Shown here one piece after another: positions 45,601-52,949 of a stretch of 64,000 nucleotides of DNA. The stretch lies in assembly GCA_900551745.1 (NCBI GenBank), contig URXA01000004.1:1-64000 (forward strand), written 5' to 3'. Below the pieces are notes generated by a model. It worked only from the letters and a program-made list of their open reading frames with translations, was not told the origin of the DNA and did not search any database. The position numbers and the translations under genes are program-made. The DNA comes from an uncultured Phascolarctobacterium sp. (GTDB taxonomy: Bacteria; Bacillota; Negativicutes; Acidaminococcales; Acidaminococcaceae). Every line of letters begins with the position of its first letter. Position 1 is the first letter of the stretch.

Positions 45601-47521
45601 TCCAGCTTGCATATGCGCCGACACCAATACTGCTTTGGTCGCTGTCCGTCCCGCTGAAGCTTCCGCTTCCGTCTATTTTATTCAAATAGAAACCTGTATA
45701 TACCTTTCCTCCCCAAAGCTCCGGCGACAAAAGCTTATCATAACCGATCTGCACACCGCTGTAATTCTGGCTTAATTTATTCCCGTATTTAGACGAGCTT
45801 TTAAACTTGCCGCCAAACGCTTCTGCCCATAAATTTTCCTTTTCACTGCTTTCCCTATGCAGTTTCCCAGCTCTTTTGAACATACTTAAATAATTGCTTT
45901 TCCACAGATTGTTCAGCAAAATAGAATTATCCGTTGCCGCTTTACCCGACGCCGACTCCGCATCCGTTTGCGTATACGTATAACTGTTTAAATACCAGGC
46001 GCTGCCTTTTTTACCACCGTCAACCTCAGGATCATCAAAATAATCTTCCGCTTTCTGGATGTCAGGCGTGATTTCGTACATTCCAAAAATACCGTCAACT
46101 AAAGAAGTTTTTCCACTTACCTCAGCTTTATTATCACCATTTAATATACCCAAAATCATGGAATCTTTTTTATCTGTACTAGTCCCTTGAGGACTCCACA
46201 CAGAATTACCGGAAGCAAACATCCCCAGACCGGGGACATAACCCAATTCTATATTTATATTTACTTTCTCGCCTGTTGCAGTATCAAAATCTTTGATATA
46301 AACGACATCGAGTCCGTCACTCTCTATTACTCCATCCTTCTCAGCCTTGTCACTTTTAGTTATTGTTCCCTTATATGAGCCTAACCTTAAAGTCGTATTA
46401 TTTCCAAATTTTGCATTATCTATATATAAATCCCTGGCTAACTTATATTGATTATCGCCAACATAACCTTCATATTTTACTTGTCCCGTTGTATCATTGA
46501 CATTAATTCTATTATAATTGATCAGTGGATCATCCCCTGATACATTGGCCCATGTCAAATCTATAGCGGCATTATTTTCCAACTCTAAAGCGCCTATTTT
46601 AATTGCAGTTTTAGACCCAACAAATTCACTTTCAGATTTGTCCGGCTGCGTCACCTCTATATCTGCTCCACCGGAAAAATTACCATTAGTTTCAGAAGAA
46701 ACAGATCCTGATGTATCAACAAAAAAACCATTATTGATAGTGTAATCATTATCTTTTAGAAGTGGACTATTCCTTATTGATTCTGTAACTCTGTCTAAAG
46801 GTCTCCAAGTTAGTCCCCCACTGACTTTTACAGAATCATAAGTATTAGCAGCAGTATTATATTTAATATTCTTTTCCCTATCTGTAATCTCAGTATACGA
46901 AAAAGAACCATGCATACTGATCAGAAATTCATTTCCATCGGCATCCACGCCATATAATAACGGCATATTTTCCAATTTGCTGTAATCTCCTGAAGATAAT
47001 GCTTCTGCTATTTCTTCTGCGTACTCAATATTATTCCAATATTTTTCATTCATTATATCAATAATAGAATTCGGTGAGCTGGCGCTCCAATACCAACTAT
47101 TATCAATATCCACTTTATTTCCATCGCTGGTTTTTACGTAAAAACGTTCTACGTTCAGTTCATTAGCTATATTTGAAACCGTATCATCTTTGTCCGGGGT
47201 ATAAATTTTCTCATTGTAACCAAAAGTATATGCATGCGACAGATCATCACTCCACCTATTAAAAAGAGTAACAGTTCCGTAACTATAACCTTTTGTTTTT
47301 ATTTCAGAGAAATTCTCATCCTTAAATGAATTGGAATTATGCACACCACCGGTTATCTTATACATATCCTCACTTCCGGTAGTCTCACCTATATTACTGC
47401 CATCTACAACTACATCTGCCGCCCAGCAGATGTCCCCCCCCGGATATGCAAACGCACACCCAAGTGATAACGCAATGCCCATTGCTATACTGTTCATTGT
47501 GTTTTTCCCACTATTCTTCAT
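42662..47521 (-). CDS. Giant autotransporter-TonB receptor fusion 2, phase-ON
   Basis: A protein of 1619 residues: signal peptide (SLGCAFAYPGGDICWAADV region), passenger (about 35-550), autotransporter barrel (about 560-835; ENLWAEAFGGKFKSS to NWTWGGFYG), linker with PTVVVGEPG, TonB-box-like MPGVTVEAKRPDW, plug (about 930-1045; YVDGVLMNLNGDAAVNL, GGVINIVTKKP) and TonB-type barrel ending TTLEYRF. So two outer-membrane barrels are predicted on one chain. The run of eight G (47441-47434) keeps the frame open. ATG 47542 is possible, but MKNSGK at 47521 is the start shared with fusion 1. Confidence 0.92.
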   Translation of the reverse strand: MKNSGKNTMNSIAMGIALSLGCAFAYPGGDICWAADVVVDGSNIGETTGSEDMYKITGGVHNSNSFKDENFSEIKTKGYSYGTVTLFNRWSDDLSHAYTFGYNEKIYTPDKDDTVSNIANELNVERFYVKTSDGNKVDIDNSWYWSASSPNSIIDIMNEKYWNNIEYAEEIAEALSSGDYSKLENMPLLYGVDADGNEFLISMHGSFSYTEITDREKNIKYNTAANTYDSVKVSGGLTWRPLDRVTESIRNSPLLKDNDYTINNGFFVDTSGSVSSETNGNFSGGADIEVTQPDKSESEFVGSKTAIKIGALELENNAAIDLTWANVSGDDPLINYNRINVNDTTGQVKYEGYVGDNQYKLARDLYIDNAKFGNNTTLRLGSYKGTITKSDKAEKDGVIESDGLDVVYIKDFDTATGEKVNINIELGYVPGLGMFASGNSVWSPQGTSTDKKDSMILGILNGDNKAEVSGKTSLVDGIFGMYEITPDIQKAEDYFDDPEVDGGKKGSAWYLNSYTYTQTDAESASGKAATDNSILLNNLWKSNYLSMFKRAGKLHRESSEKENLWAEAFGGKFKSSSKYGNKLSQNYSGVQIGYDKLLSPELWGGKVYTGFYLNKIDGSGSFSGTDSDQSSIGVGAYASWTGKKGHYLDFALTGSKLKDEYSLYTTMANGTQGKVDADYGTWAYGLGVAYGKYNKLKDGWFYNPQAAFFAGHVDETDYELSNGLKVRQSGYDTATGKLGIDFGKNFAEGKGNIYIGAAVLHEFAGDRSLRADYYVNSKTLAELKGKDTWGEFKIGGNVKISPTGTVNLDFVKTAGSEVGSEWSINGGANWTWGGFYGSGKKADVKAVVVQEYGNNGDGGLEAGNAGEVKSVRNVEVYRKANQPTVVVGEPGEESVYHENGDEQTMYVSDGDVAGGLSEGYVMPGVTVEAKRPDWEKKLSPGQVTVIHTKQFEGEQKDLPTLLERVPGLFVQRVSGTGHYTVARSRGSTAAQVNVYVDGVLMNLNGDAAVNLATIPIDNVERVEVYRGYVPARFSGSPLGGVINIVTKKPDKVGGSISQGIRSYGGYTGNYELTTPLGSGSLMATFQRDIWTGDFDFQARPENITDSRFDGVLKRRSNGYQNNNGMLKWQDERWMVKAQWKDTWEQLPYRVDQLKGKYDTSWYEGSQKWYDAGYYDKEQRIKQKEFLVGLQDTSGNLDYGIKAYYVNSTKDYVWVGAYKAQEDHNNGVINWQPARKPGSWWTSYESNKYGVNLNSAYKMGSRHLLEANFDYSDETMDANGNEWDQWNSGSGKDYGRTYLTRYKIKEYHFTLQDTITLNQDGDFKMTPIVRADKVDMETMGDNDKKWQWSAGVGLQKSLNDHWSFKTTWGTYNRHPNFYELFGDGATIMPNEGSSAIFGAAGTGAWERGTQFDFGLNWQGYMAKADTDTILTWFQRRTKNQYALWYPIAPNAPASYMALDDAWIHGIELSHNMKWDRLSLNISATWQKSEYSGVNNKIGNQPIGIKPTISYTPEWLANVRLDYLFPGDKLNLFAEYNYIGKQFTGMGDMTASQSVYLQPLKTIDIGAKFKFNNNWRLTAGVNDLFNSGYDVLEESSKTGMTHTSMYPYAGRMYYTTLEYRF
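47434..47441 (-). repeat. G8 tract, frame-open, in fusion 2 signal peptide
   Basis: Eight C on the plus strand; on the coding strand CCG GGG GGG GAC. With seven, translation would stop about ten codons later. Confidence 0.95.
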
Positions 47522-47575
47522 CACCCTATCATCCCTTTCCATTTTTCTTCAAAATAAACACCCATATCAGTTTAC

Positions 47576-47606
47576 AGTATAAACCATATGACATTCATAC
47601 AGTCAA
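47576..47606 (-). promoter_or_regulatory. MerR-type promoter of fusion 2
   Basis: On the minus strand, TTGACT (47606-47601) and TATACT (47581-47576) are 19 bp apart with the imperfect dyad ACCATATGA...TCATACAGT in the spacer, closely matching the fusion 1 promoter. Confidence 0.85.
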
Positions 47607-47639
47607 TAGCTTATTAGTATTTAATATTATTTTTGTAAA

Positions 47640-47678
47640 AAACAATAACCTCTGATGTAAAATTACATCAGAGGTTAT
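47640..47678 (-). terminator. Terminator of the tonB operon
   Basis: A perfect 16-bp stem (47645-47660 with 47663-47678), followed on the minus strand by TTGTTTTTT. It ends the operon that runs from 52.9 kb. Confidence 0.92.
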
Positions 47679-47713
47679 TTATTATGACTTAATTTTAAAA
47701 CTATTAAATTGAA

Positions 47714-48085
47714 TTATTTCTGCTTATTCGCCTCAAAAAAAGCGTTATAATCCTCAACCACTTTATTAGCGCTTGCAATCGCTTTATTACGCTGCTCGAT
47801 GATCTTATTTAAATCATTAGTAGTGCCGTCAATATACTTCTGCACAGCTTTTAAATAATTATCGACAGCGGCAATATATTCAGTTACAGCCTTAGCATCT
47901 TTTAATGATTCCGGCTTTACAGGCACTGCCGGAACAGCATCCTCAAGTACAGGATATACCGCAGTTAAATTAGTAGCGTTAGGATCGACCGGCGCTTCAG
48001 CCTGTTTCTCTTCAGCAAAACAGACAGCTGCCAGACTAAAAGTCAATAACAAAGCAAAAAATAAAGTTGTAAACTGTTTTTTCAT
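47714..48085 (-). CDS. Small exported helical protein
   Basis: A protein of 123 residues with a signal peptide (MKKQFTTLFFALLLTFSLAA, ending CFA). The mature part has a Pro/Val-rich segment and then a long helix (about 65-120, VDNYLKAVQKYIDGTTNDL) likely to form a coiled coil. It is the last gene of the tonB operon, so it may serve the envelope or the TonB complex. An upstream in-frame ATG at 48103 is less likely. No family recognised. Confidence 0.75.
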   Translation of the reverse strand: MKKQFTTLFFALLLTFSLAAVCFAEEKQAEAPVDPNATNLTAVYPVLEDAVPAVPVKPESLKDAKAVTEYIAAVDNYLKAVQKYIDGTTNDLNKIIEQRNKAIASANKVVEDYNAFFEANKQK

Positions 48086-48102
48086 AATACGCACCATCCT
48101 CA

Positions 48103-48327
48103 TTATTTTATATTCCTGTCATCACTCTTCCGCTTGCCCTTCATTTTTTCAAGCTCAGCTTCCGACTGCCTGAAACAAGAATAACTGCAGTAATATTTAC
48201 GCAGCTTGTTGATCGTTCTTTTATAAGTATGCAAGCTTTTATTGCCAAAAAACTCTTTACCGCAGCAGGCACAATTCATTGTTCTGCTGTTTAAAGTACT
48301 GTCAAAATTATCATATCGTGTCATCAT
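48103..48327 (-). CDS. Small zinc-finger-like protein in the tonB operon
   Basis: A basic protein of about 74 residues. CACCGKEFF and YYCSYSCFR give a C-x2-C ... C-x3-C pattern that should bind one zinc. The C-terminus is Lys/Arg-rich (KMKGKRKSDDR). The start is unsure: ATG 48327, 48324 and 48279 are in frame and none has a strong ribosome site; coupling to the tonB stop at 48375 is plausible. Role unknown. Confidence 0.6.
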   Translation of the reverse strand: MMTRYDNFDSTLNSRTMNCACCGKEFFGNKSLHTYKRTINKLRKYYCSYSCFRQSEAELEKMKGKRKSDDRNIK

Positions 48328-48374
48328 CGCAGTTTCAATTCCAACCCTTTTCAACTTCACCACTCCAACAAATC

Positions 48375-49166
48375 CTAATGCAGTACAAAATTGACCGGCA
48401 TCGTAATATAACAACGTACAGGACTGCCATATGTATCTTTAGCCGGGCTGAAACTCCAATTATATACAGCCTCAACAGCAGCGCCGTCCAGAGCCTCATT
48501 GCCGCTGCTGCGCGCAACAAAAGCATTCTCAACACTGCCGCCCGAACTTACAAGCATTTTTACATAAACAGTACCCTCGATCTCCCGATTTCTGGCGGCA
48601 GGAGGATAACGAGGATCCGTACTGGATACTAAATACGGCGGTGTTACCGGAACACCACTGCCGCTTCCCTGACCTGCCCCACTGCCGCTGCCGCTTCCAG
48701 AACCACTGCCAGTACCCGAGCCGCTGCCTTCACCGCTGCCCTGCCCTGTCCCAGCCCCTGTTCCTTCACCGCCGCCGGTACCAGTACCACCGGCTTCACC
48801 GCTTTTAACATTACTCTGAGCCGCTTCACTCGACGTACTGCTCGACTGCGGTTGTCTGAGCTGCTCCTGCTGCTGCGTCTGCGGCTTCTGCTTTCTGTCA
48901 ACTATATCATCTGTTCTTACCGGCGCAGACTGCTGTTTTTGCTGCTGCACCGTAGCAGCAGAAGCAGCAGTTTCAGCAGTTCCCTTCTCGGCAGCAGCGC
49001 TGCCTTTACCGCCGCCGCCACCGCCGCCGCCTAAAGTCACCTCTAAAATCTGCGGTGGTCTTTGCGTAAAACGATACCCTAAAATGCCAAGCAGAGCTGC
49101 GGCAACAATATGAACTGCAAGCGCAATGGCAATACCCTTGCCTAAGCGTCTGCCTCTATCCGTCAT
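48375..49166 (-). CDS. tonB: TonB energy-transducing protein with Gly/Ser-rich linker
   Basis: A protein of 263 residues: one N-terminal helix (about 11-31), a spanning region and a TonB C-terminal domain (about 175-263; DPRYPPAARNREIEGTVYVK, SSGNEALDGAAVEAVYNW). It couples the proton gradient to outer-membrane receptors. Instead of the usual Pro-Lys/Glu-Pro rod, the linker has a run of eight Gly near residue 46 and a long Gly-Ser/Gly-Thr stretch (about 125-172). It overlaps exbD by 4 nt. Confidence 0.95.
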   Translation of the reverse strand: MTDRGRRLGKGIAIALAVHIVAAALLGILGYRFTQRPPQILEVTLGGGGGGGGKGSAAAEKGTAETAASAATVQQQKQQSAPVRTDDIVDRKQKPQTQQQEQLRQPQSSSTSSEAAQSNVKSGEAGGTGTGGGEGTGAGTGQGSGEGSGSGTGSGSGSGSGSGAGQGSGSGVPVTPPYLVSSTDPRYPPAARNREIEGTVYVKMLVSSGGSVENAFVARSSGNEALDGAAVEAVYNWSFSPAKDTYGSPVRCYITMPVNFVLH

Positions 49167-49576
49167 TTGCCATCACCCAGATCCGTTGCCAAGCCAAAGC
49201 GTGTTACTCCCGCGCCCTTCAACTCATCCATCAGCTTGATAACCGTTTTATAATTAGCCTCGCCGTCGGCGCGGATAATCACCGAAAAAGCAGCGTCACG
49301 TTTACTTTCAGCAGCTGCGTTAGCAACCAGCTGTTTCATCTCGATCTTATTATCTTCCAGATACAATACGCCGTCTTTTTTTACCGTCACTGCAAAATTA
49401 CTTTTGCTTACGGTCTCTGAATTCTGCGCCACCGGCAACCTGATCGGGATGGTTTTTATTTCGCTCATATACATCGTACTGACGATAAAAAATACCAGCA
49501 GCAGAAAAATCATATCTATCATCGGGCTCAGCATCAGCTGCGGCGGTAAGCTCTGTTTTCTAGGTCGTCTGCGCAT
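49163..49576 (-). CDS. exbD: ExbD proton-channel subunit
   Basis: A protein of 137 residues with one N-terminal helix carrying the essential Asp (LSPMIDMIFLLLVFFIVST, Asp in PMID) and a periplasmic ExbD/TolR domain ending FGLATDLGDGK. With ExbB it forms the motor that drives TonB. It lies between exbB (15 bp) and tonB (4-nt overlap). Confidence 0.96.
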   Translation of the reverse strand: MRRRPRKQSLPPQLMLSPMIDMIFLLLVFFIVSTMYMSEIKTIPIRLPVAQNSETVSKSNFAVTVKKDGVLYLEDNKIEMKQLVANAAAESKRDAAFSVIIRADGEANYKTVIKLMDELKGAGVTRFGLATDLGDGK

Positions 49577-49591
49577 CTTCTACACCGCCCC

Positions 49592-50224
49592 TCAGTTTTT
49601 ACTGCCGCCGTTTTTGGCCTGAACGATATCTATCAAAACATTTGCAACCTCGTAAATATTCAGCGAAGCGGTTTTTACCTTGCTGGACAAATACGCATGT
49701 ATACACATGCCCATGATCGCAATACACAAACCAAAAACAGTCGTTATCAATGCCTCGCCAATACCGGCAGTTACCGCCATCGGATTCTGCGCCCTTTCAT
49801 TCAAAGCATTAAAAGAGCTGATCATACCTGTAATGGTACCCAAAAGACCCAGCATTGGCGCCAGGCCAATAACAACGCTCAGATAATCAAGATTCTGCTC
49901 CATACCGTCAATGGCCCTGTCAGCCTTAGAATAAACAATCGACTCCAGCCTTTTACCAAGATCTTCGTTGATATCCAAAGTCTCTGTCGCCAGCTCTGCC
50001 GCATCACCCTTATTCATACCGGCAAACTCACGTGCCCCGACAATATTAAAATCATTCATCAGGCGACAAAACTCCATCACAAAATCAGTACTCGAAAGCG
50101 CCTTTTTATAATATAAATAACGCTCCACACCAATAGCGATAGCGGCAATCGAACATAACAAAAGCGGCCACATACAAGCCCCGCCTCTTTGAAAATAATC
50201 TATAGCTCCGGCAAAAATACCCAT
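49592..50224 (-). CDS. exbB: ExbB proton-channel subunit
   Basis: A protein of 210 residues, MotA/TolQ/ExbB family. Three helices: about 13-33, 105-130 and 150-175. Signature LDYLSVVIGLAPMLGLLGTITGM (read in parts) and IGEALITTVFGLCIAI. It makes the pentameric ring of the TonB motor. GGAGG lies 9 nt before ATG 50224. Expression should follow the cobalamin riboswitch at 52.7 kb. Confidence 0.96.
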   Translation of the reverse strand: MGIFAGAIDYFQRGGACMWPLLLCSIAAIAIGVERYLYYKKALSSTDFVMEFCRLMNDFNIVGAREFAGMNKGDAAELATETLDINEDLGKRLESIVYSKADRAIDGMEQNLDYLSVVIGLAPMLGLLGTITGMISSFNALNERAQNPMAVTAGIGEALITTVFGLCIAIMGMCIHAYLSSKVKTASLNIYEVANVLIDIVQAKNGGSKN

Positions 50225-50242
50225 TTCTGTATACCTCCAAAA

Positions 50243-51220
50243 TCAATTGAATTTTTCAGGATAAGCGGCTTCAGCCAGATCCCTGATCGCATAAACTATA
50301 TAATGTGTCGTACTGTATAAATAAGTGTCACGCAGCTGCACGACCCTTTTATTCTTTACAGCATTAACACTTTGATAAGCTCGGTTCTGCAAAATCTCCT
50401 CCCGCATCTTAGACGGGTCCTGCTCGTTATCATACTTCCAGCTGGGAATAACAAGCAAATCAGGATTCAGCCTGATCAGCGTTTCCTCAGAAAAAGCAGC
50501 ATTCGGCGGCAAGTTATATTCCGCCACCACATTCTTCACCTCGGCATAATTACAGATATCGGCAAAGGTAGTACCCTTAGCCCCAAATGGCCCCATATAA
50601 GAAAGCGCCATCACACTGATATGTTCTTCAGGAGCGATATTGCCTACTCTTGCCCTTACAAAAGCAAGCTCCTTCTCCATACCTGCCACGATCTTACCGC
50701 CGGCAACACGTTCATCAACAACATTTGACAGCTCACAAATAGTCTGTTTGATCTCTTTAACAGTAGTCGGCGTTTTATAAACATAAACATTTACACCAGC
50801 ACCGCGCAAAAGCTCAACAAAATTCAAATCTGTCCAGTTCGGCACCAAAACCAAGTCAGGTTTCTGAGCCAAAACAGACTCCAGACTGCCGCTTTGCACG
50901 CGCCCCTTTACCCGTACAGCTTTATCTGCCGCAGGCGAAATTCCGGCATCATCTGCCAGATATGTCAAAGCAGCGATCCGATCAGGCTCTACCATATCCA
51001 GCAGCACCTCATCCGCACTCAGTCCCAATGATACTATGCGCTGCGGCTTATGCTCAAAATCCAGCCTTGTTTTAGTTGCATCCACAACACTGTAACCACC
51101 ACGTCCGGAAGCCGGAGTCTCAATTTCGGGAGGTTTGCCGCAGCCTGCCATAAACAACACGGCAGCAGTACTGACAACTAAAACGGCAGCCTTTAATAAA
51201 TACCTACATTTTGCAATCAC
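50243..51220 (-). CDS. BtuF-like substrate-binding lipoprotein
   Basis: A protein of 325 residues with a lipobox (LFMAGC) and class III binding-protein signatures: FEHKPQRIVSLGLSADEVLL, LAQKPDLVLVPNW, LIRLNPDLLVIPSW. The operon is under a cobalamin riboswitch, so a corrinoid is the likely ligand. No permease or ATPase is encoded beside it. GTG 51220 lies 8 nt after GGAG. It starts 3 nt after the TIM-barrel gene ends. Confidence 0.88.
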   Translation of the reverse strand: MIAKCRYLLKAAVLVVSTAAVLFMAGCGKPPEIETPASGRGGYSVVDATKTRLDFEHKPQRIVSLGLSADEVLLDMVEPDRIAALTYLADDAGISPAADKAVRVKGRVQSGSLESVLAQKPDLVLVPNWTDLNFVELLRGAGVNVYVYKTPTTVKEIKQTICELSNVVDERVAGGKIVAGMEKELAFVRARVGNIAPEEHISVMALSYMGPFGAKGTTFADICNYAEVKNVVAEYNLPPNAAFSEETLIRLNPDLLVIPSWKYDNEQDPSKMREEILQNRAYQSVNAVKNKRVVQLRDTYLYSTTHYIVYAIRDLAEAAYPEKFN

Positions 51221-51223
51221 GCA

Positions 51224-52216
51224 TTAATCTCCTTCGTCATCGATAGACAATTTTCTGCCGCAGGCAGTAAGCTGTACCTCAATGTTTTTTTCAAAATCGC
51301 TGAAATCCCTGTAAGCAAGTTCATGCACCACATAATCCGGCTTAATAAACCTTAAAAGCTTCTGCACAGCCTTATCTGTAAAAGGCCTGTGCTGATCTAT
51401 TTTTATCACATGCTTCATTCGTTCAATATTAGAGCTTTCCGAATCAAAAACACGTTCAAAAGTTTTAACATAATCTCCGGAAAGAGAACAGTTTAAATGC
51501 AGTCCTCTGATCAGCTTTCTGTCCTCACCAAGCGCTTTTACTGTTTTTAAAATATACTCGATCCCATCCTGTTCAGTCTGCAGCTCGGGATTAGTATTCA
51601 TCAAATGCCCGGTATCAAGCATGATCCCAACATTCTTATGTTTTATCTTTTCAAAAAAGGCGTGCACTACTACAGGGTCTGTCAGCCGCAGTCCCGGCCA
51701 CCATAAATTTTCAAATAATACCAGAACATCTTCGGGGACCTCGTCAGCCACTCTGTTAAAAACAGCGGCAGCGGCAGTCACGATCTCCATATCGCTGTGC
51801 TCAAACTTAAAAGTAAATACCTCCTCAAGAGTACATTCGGCTACATGCCATACCAGATACTCCGGCTTTTCAACCAGCGCCGCCTTAATATTATCCCTTA
51901 TATTGCGCAGCCAGCCCATACAATAAGTAGTACCGTAATAATCCTTCAAAGCATCTTTAGACGTAAAAAAGCGACTTAAGACTTCCTTATCATTCCGGTA
52001 CATCGCCAGCCACATCGGCCAGTAATTTAAATGCACTCCCACAGCCAAATGCTCAAATGACTTAAAATACGGCACATTCCTGTAAACCAGAAGCTCGATC
52101 CCAGCAAGCCCCAACCCTGCAACAAACTGCTCCAAAGTTTTTCCGGTTTTCAAAATCTCTTTCTCCTGCCCAGGCATAAAACAGTAATTGCATAAATGCT
52201 TTGTTTTACGCCTCAT
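51224..52216 (-). CDS. TIM-barrel protein, xylose isomerase/AP endonuclease 2-like
   Basis: A protein of 330 residues. Candidate divalent-metal ligands typical of this fold are VLFENLWW (Glu), MLDTGHLMN (Asp/His), RGLHLN (His), IKIDQHRPF (His) and VVHELAYRD (Glu). The N-terminus has a Cys pair (HLCNYCFMPGQ). It could be an isomerase, an epimerase or a hydrolase; the B12-regulated context suggests corrinoid or nucleotide-loop related chemistry, which is inference. It overlaps the small upstream gene by 4 nt. Confidence 0.7.
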   Translation of the reverse strand: MRRKTKHLCNYCFMPGQEKEILKTGKTLEQFVAGLGLAGIELLVYRNVPYFKSFEHLAVGVHLNYWPMWLAMYRNDKEVLSRFFTSKDALKDYYGTTYCMGWLRNIRDNIKAALVEKPEYLVWHVAECTLEEVFTFKFEHSDMEIVTAAAAVFNRVADEVPEDVLVLFENLWWPGLRLTDPVVVHAFFEKIKHKNVGIMLDTGHLMNTNPELQTEQDGIEYILKTVKALGEDRKLIRGLHLNCSLSGDYVKTFERVFDSESSNIERMKHVIKIDQHRPFTDKAVQKLLRFIKPDYVVHELAYRDFSDFEKNIEVQLTACGRKLSIDDEGD

Positions 52217-52410
52217 ACCATCACCGCCTCAGGATCGTCACTGTTATCCTTACAGGCCATTTTTTTACTGCGGGACAACGCCCCTCTTTGAGAACACTTA
52301 AACCTTAATCTGTTCACCTCGCGCAATAAAGCAATATAGCTCGCTTTATCAACAGTGATAGTGCTCTCGTCATTGTTTTCAATCTCTTTGATAATTTTCT
52401 TTAATTTCAT
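52213..52410 (-). CDS. Small charged protein, first gene after the cobalamin riboswitch
   Basis: A protein of 65 residues starting MKLKKIIKEIENNDES, with a helical middle (YIALLREVNRLRFKC) and a Lys/Asp-rich end. It overlaps the TIM-barrel gene by 4 nt (ATGA), which argues that it is translated. Its own ribosome site is unclear; the GGAGGG at about 52450 is too far from ATG 52410 but could serve an upstream start in the frame at 52455. No family recognised. Confidence 0.5.
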   Translation of the reverse strand: MKLKKIIKEIENNDESTITVDKASYIALLREVNRLRFKCSQRGALSRSKKMACKDNSDDPEAVMV

Positions 52411-52472
52411 ACCCGTATTGGGCTGCTGCAGCCAAAACAGCCCTCCCTCCTTCAAGTGACTTGCGCCTTGTA

Positions 52473-52514
52473 TCCAAAAACAAAACAGGAAACTGCCAAT
52501 GCGTCAGTTTCCTG
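52473..52514 (-). terminator. Riboswitch-controlled terminator
   Basis: A perfect 11-bp stem (52485-52495 with 52504-52514) followed on the minus strand by TTTTGTTTTT. It lies between the cobalamin aptamer and the first gene, so it is the probable expression platform. Confidence 0.85.
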
Positions 52515-52653
52515 TCAAAATACATCATCACCACGCACCAGGATACATAGCCGCCAAGCTGCAAAATACAGCAAAAAAGCGACAGTACTGTTTTCCATCA
52601 AATAAACAGTACAAATGTATCCACCTTGTGCATCGCAAGTCTTTACGGATGTT

Positions 52654-52820
52654 AAAACAGGCAGTTCTCCTGGCTTCGGATCGTCGCTAGGCCACGCCTT
52701 CTCAGGTCTCCCCAATGGACGAATGTGGCTTTGCTACCCGTTACAGTTGCGGGACAGCGCAGGTCTTACACCTGCTTCTCTATTAAGTCCTTCCAGCAAT
52801 AGCTTTCAGACACCTGTTTT
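52654..52820 (-). promoter_or_regulatory. Cobalamin riboswitch (B12 box) of the tonB operon
   Basis: On the minus strand: closing stem AAAACAGG (from 52820) with CCTGTTTT (to 52654), the core GCAGGTGTAAGACCTGCG, then CTGTCCCGCAACTGTAA, and the B12 box GCCAGGAGAACTGCC at the 3' end. These match the cobalamin class. Bound cobalamin would favour the terminator at 52485-52514 and reduce exbBD-tonB expression. Confidence 0.95.
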
Positions 52821-52893
52821 CTTAACTATATGAAATTATTAGAACTGAAATGCTTAGCTTATTCGTAATGCTTTTCAAATAACTTATATAACC

Positions 52894-52922
52894 ATTATAA
52901 ACTTCTTGCTTTTTGTAGTCAA
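52894..52922 (-). promoter_or_regulatory. Promoter of the riboswitch-tonB operon
   Basis: On the minus strand TTGACT (52922-52917) and TATAAT (52899-52894) are 17 bp apart. It begins 28 bp after the CHAT gene stop; no terminator separates the two units. Confidence 0.9.
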
Positions 52923-52949
52923 GTAAACTTTCACCTTAATATCCTCTGA

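Noticed and set aside
48640..48800. Tandem repeat or CRISPR-like array
   Set aside because: The short-period repeat is coding DNA for the Gly/Ser linker of TonB; there are no spacers. No CRISPR array, insertion sequence or transposase was seen anywhere in the window.
52379..52715. Two frames of about 60 codons in the leader of the tonB operon
   Set aside because: They overlap the cobalamin aptamer and its terminator; codon content is unconvincing.
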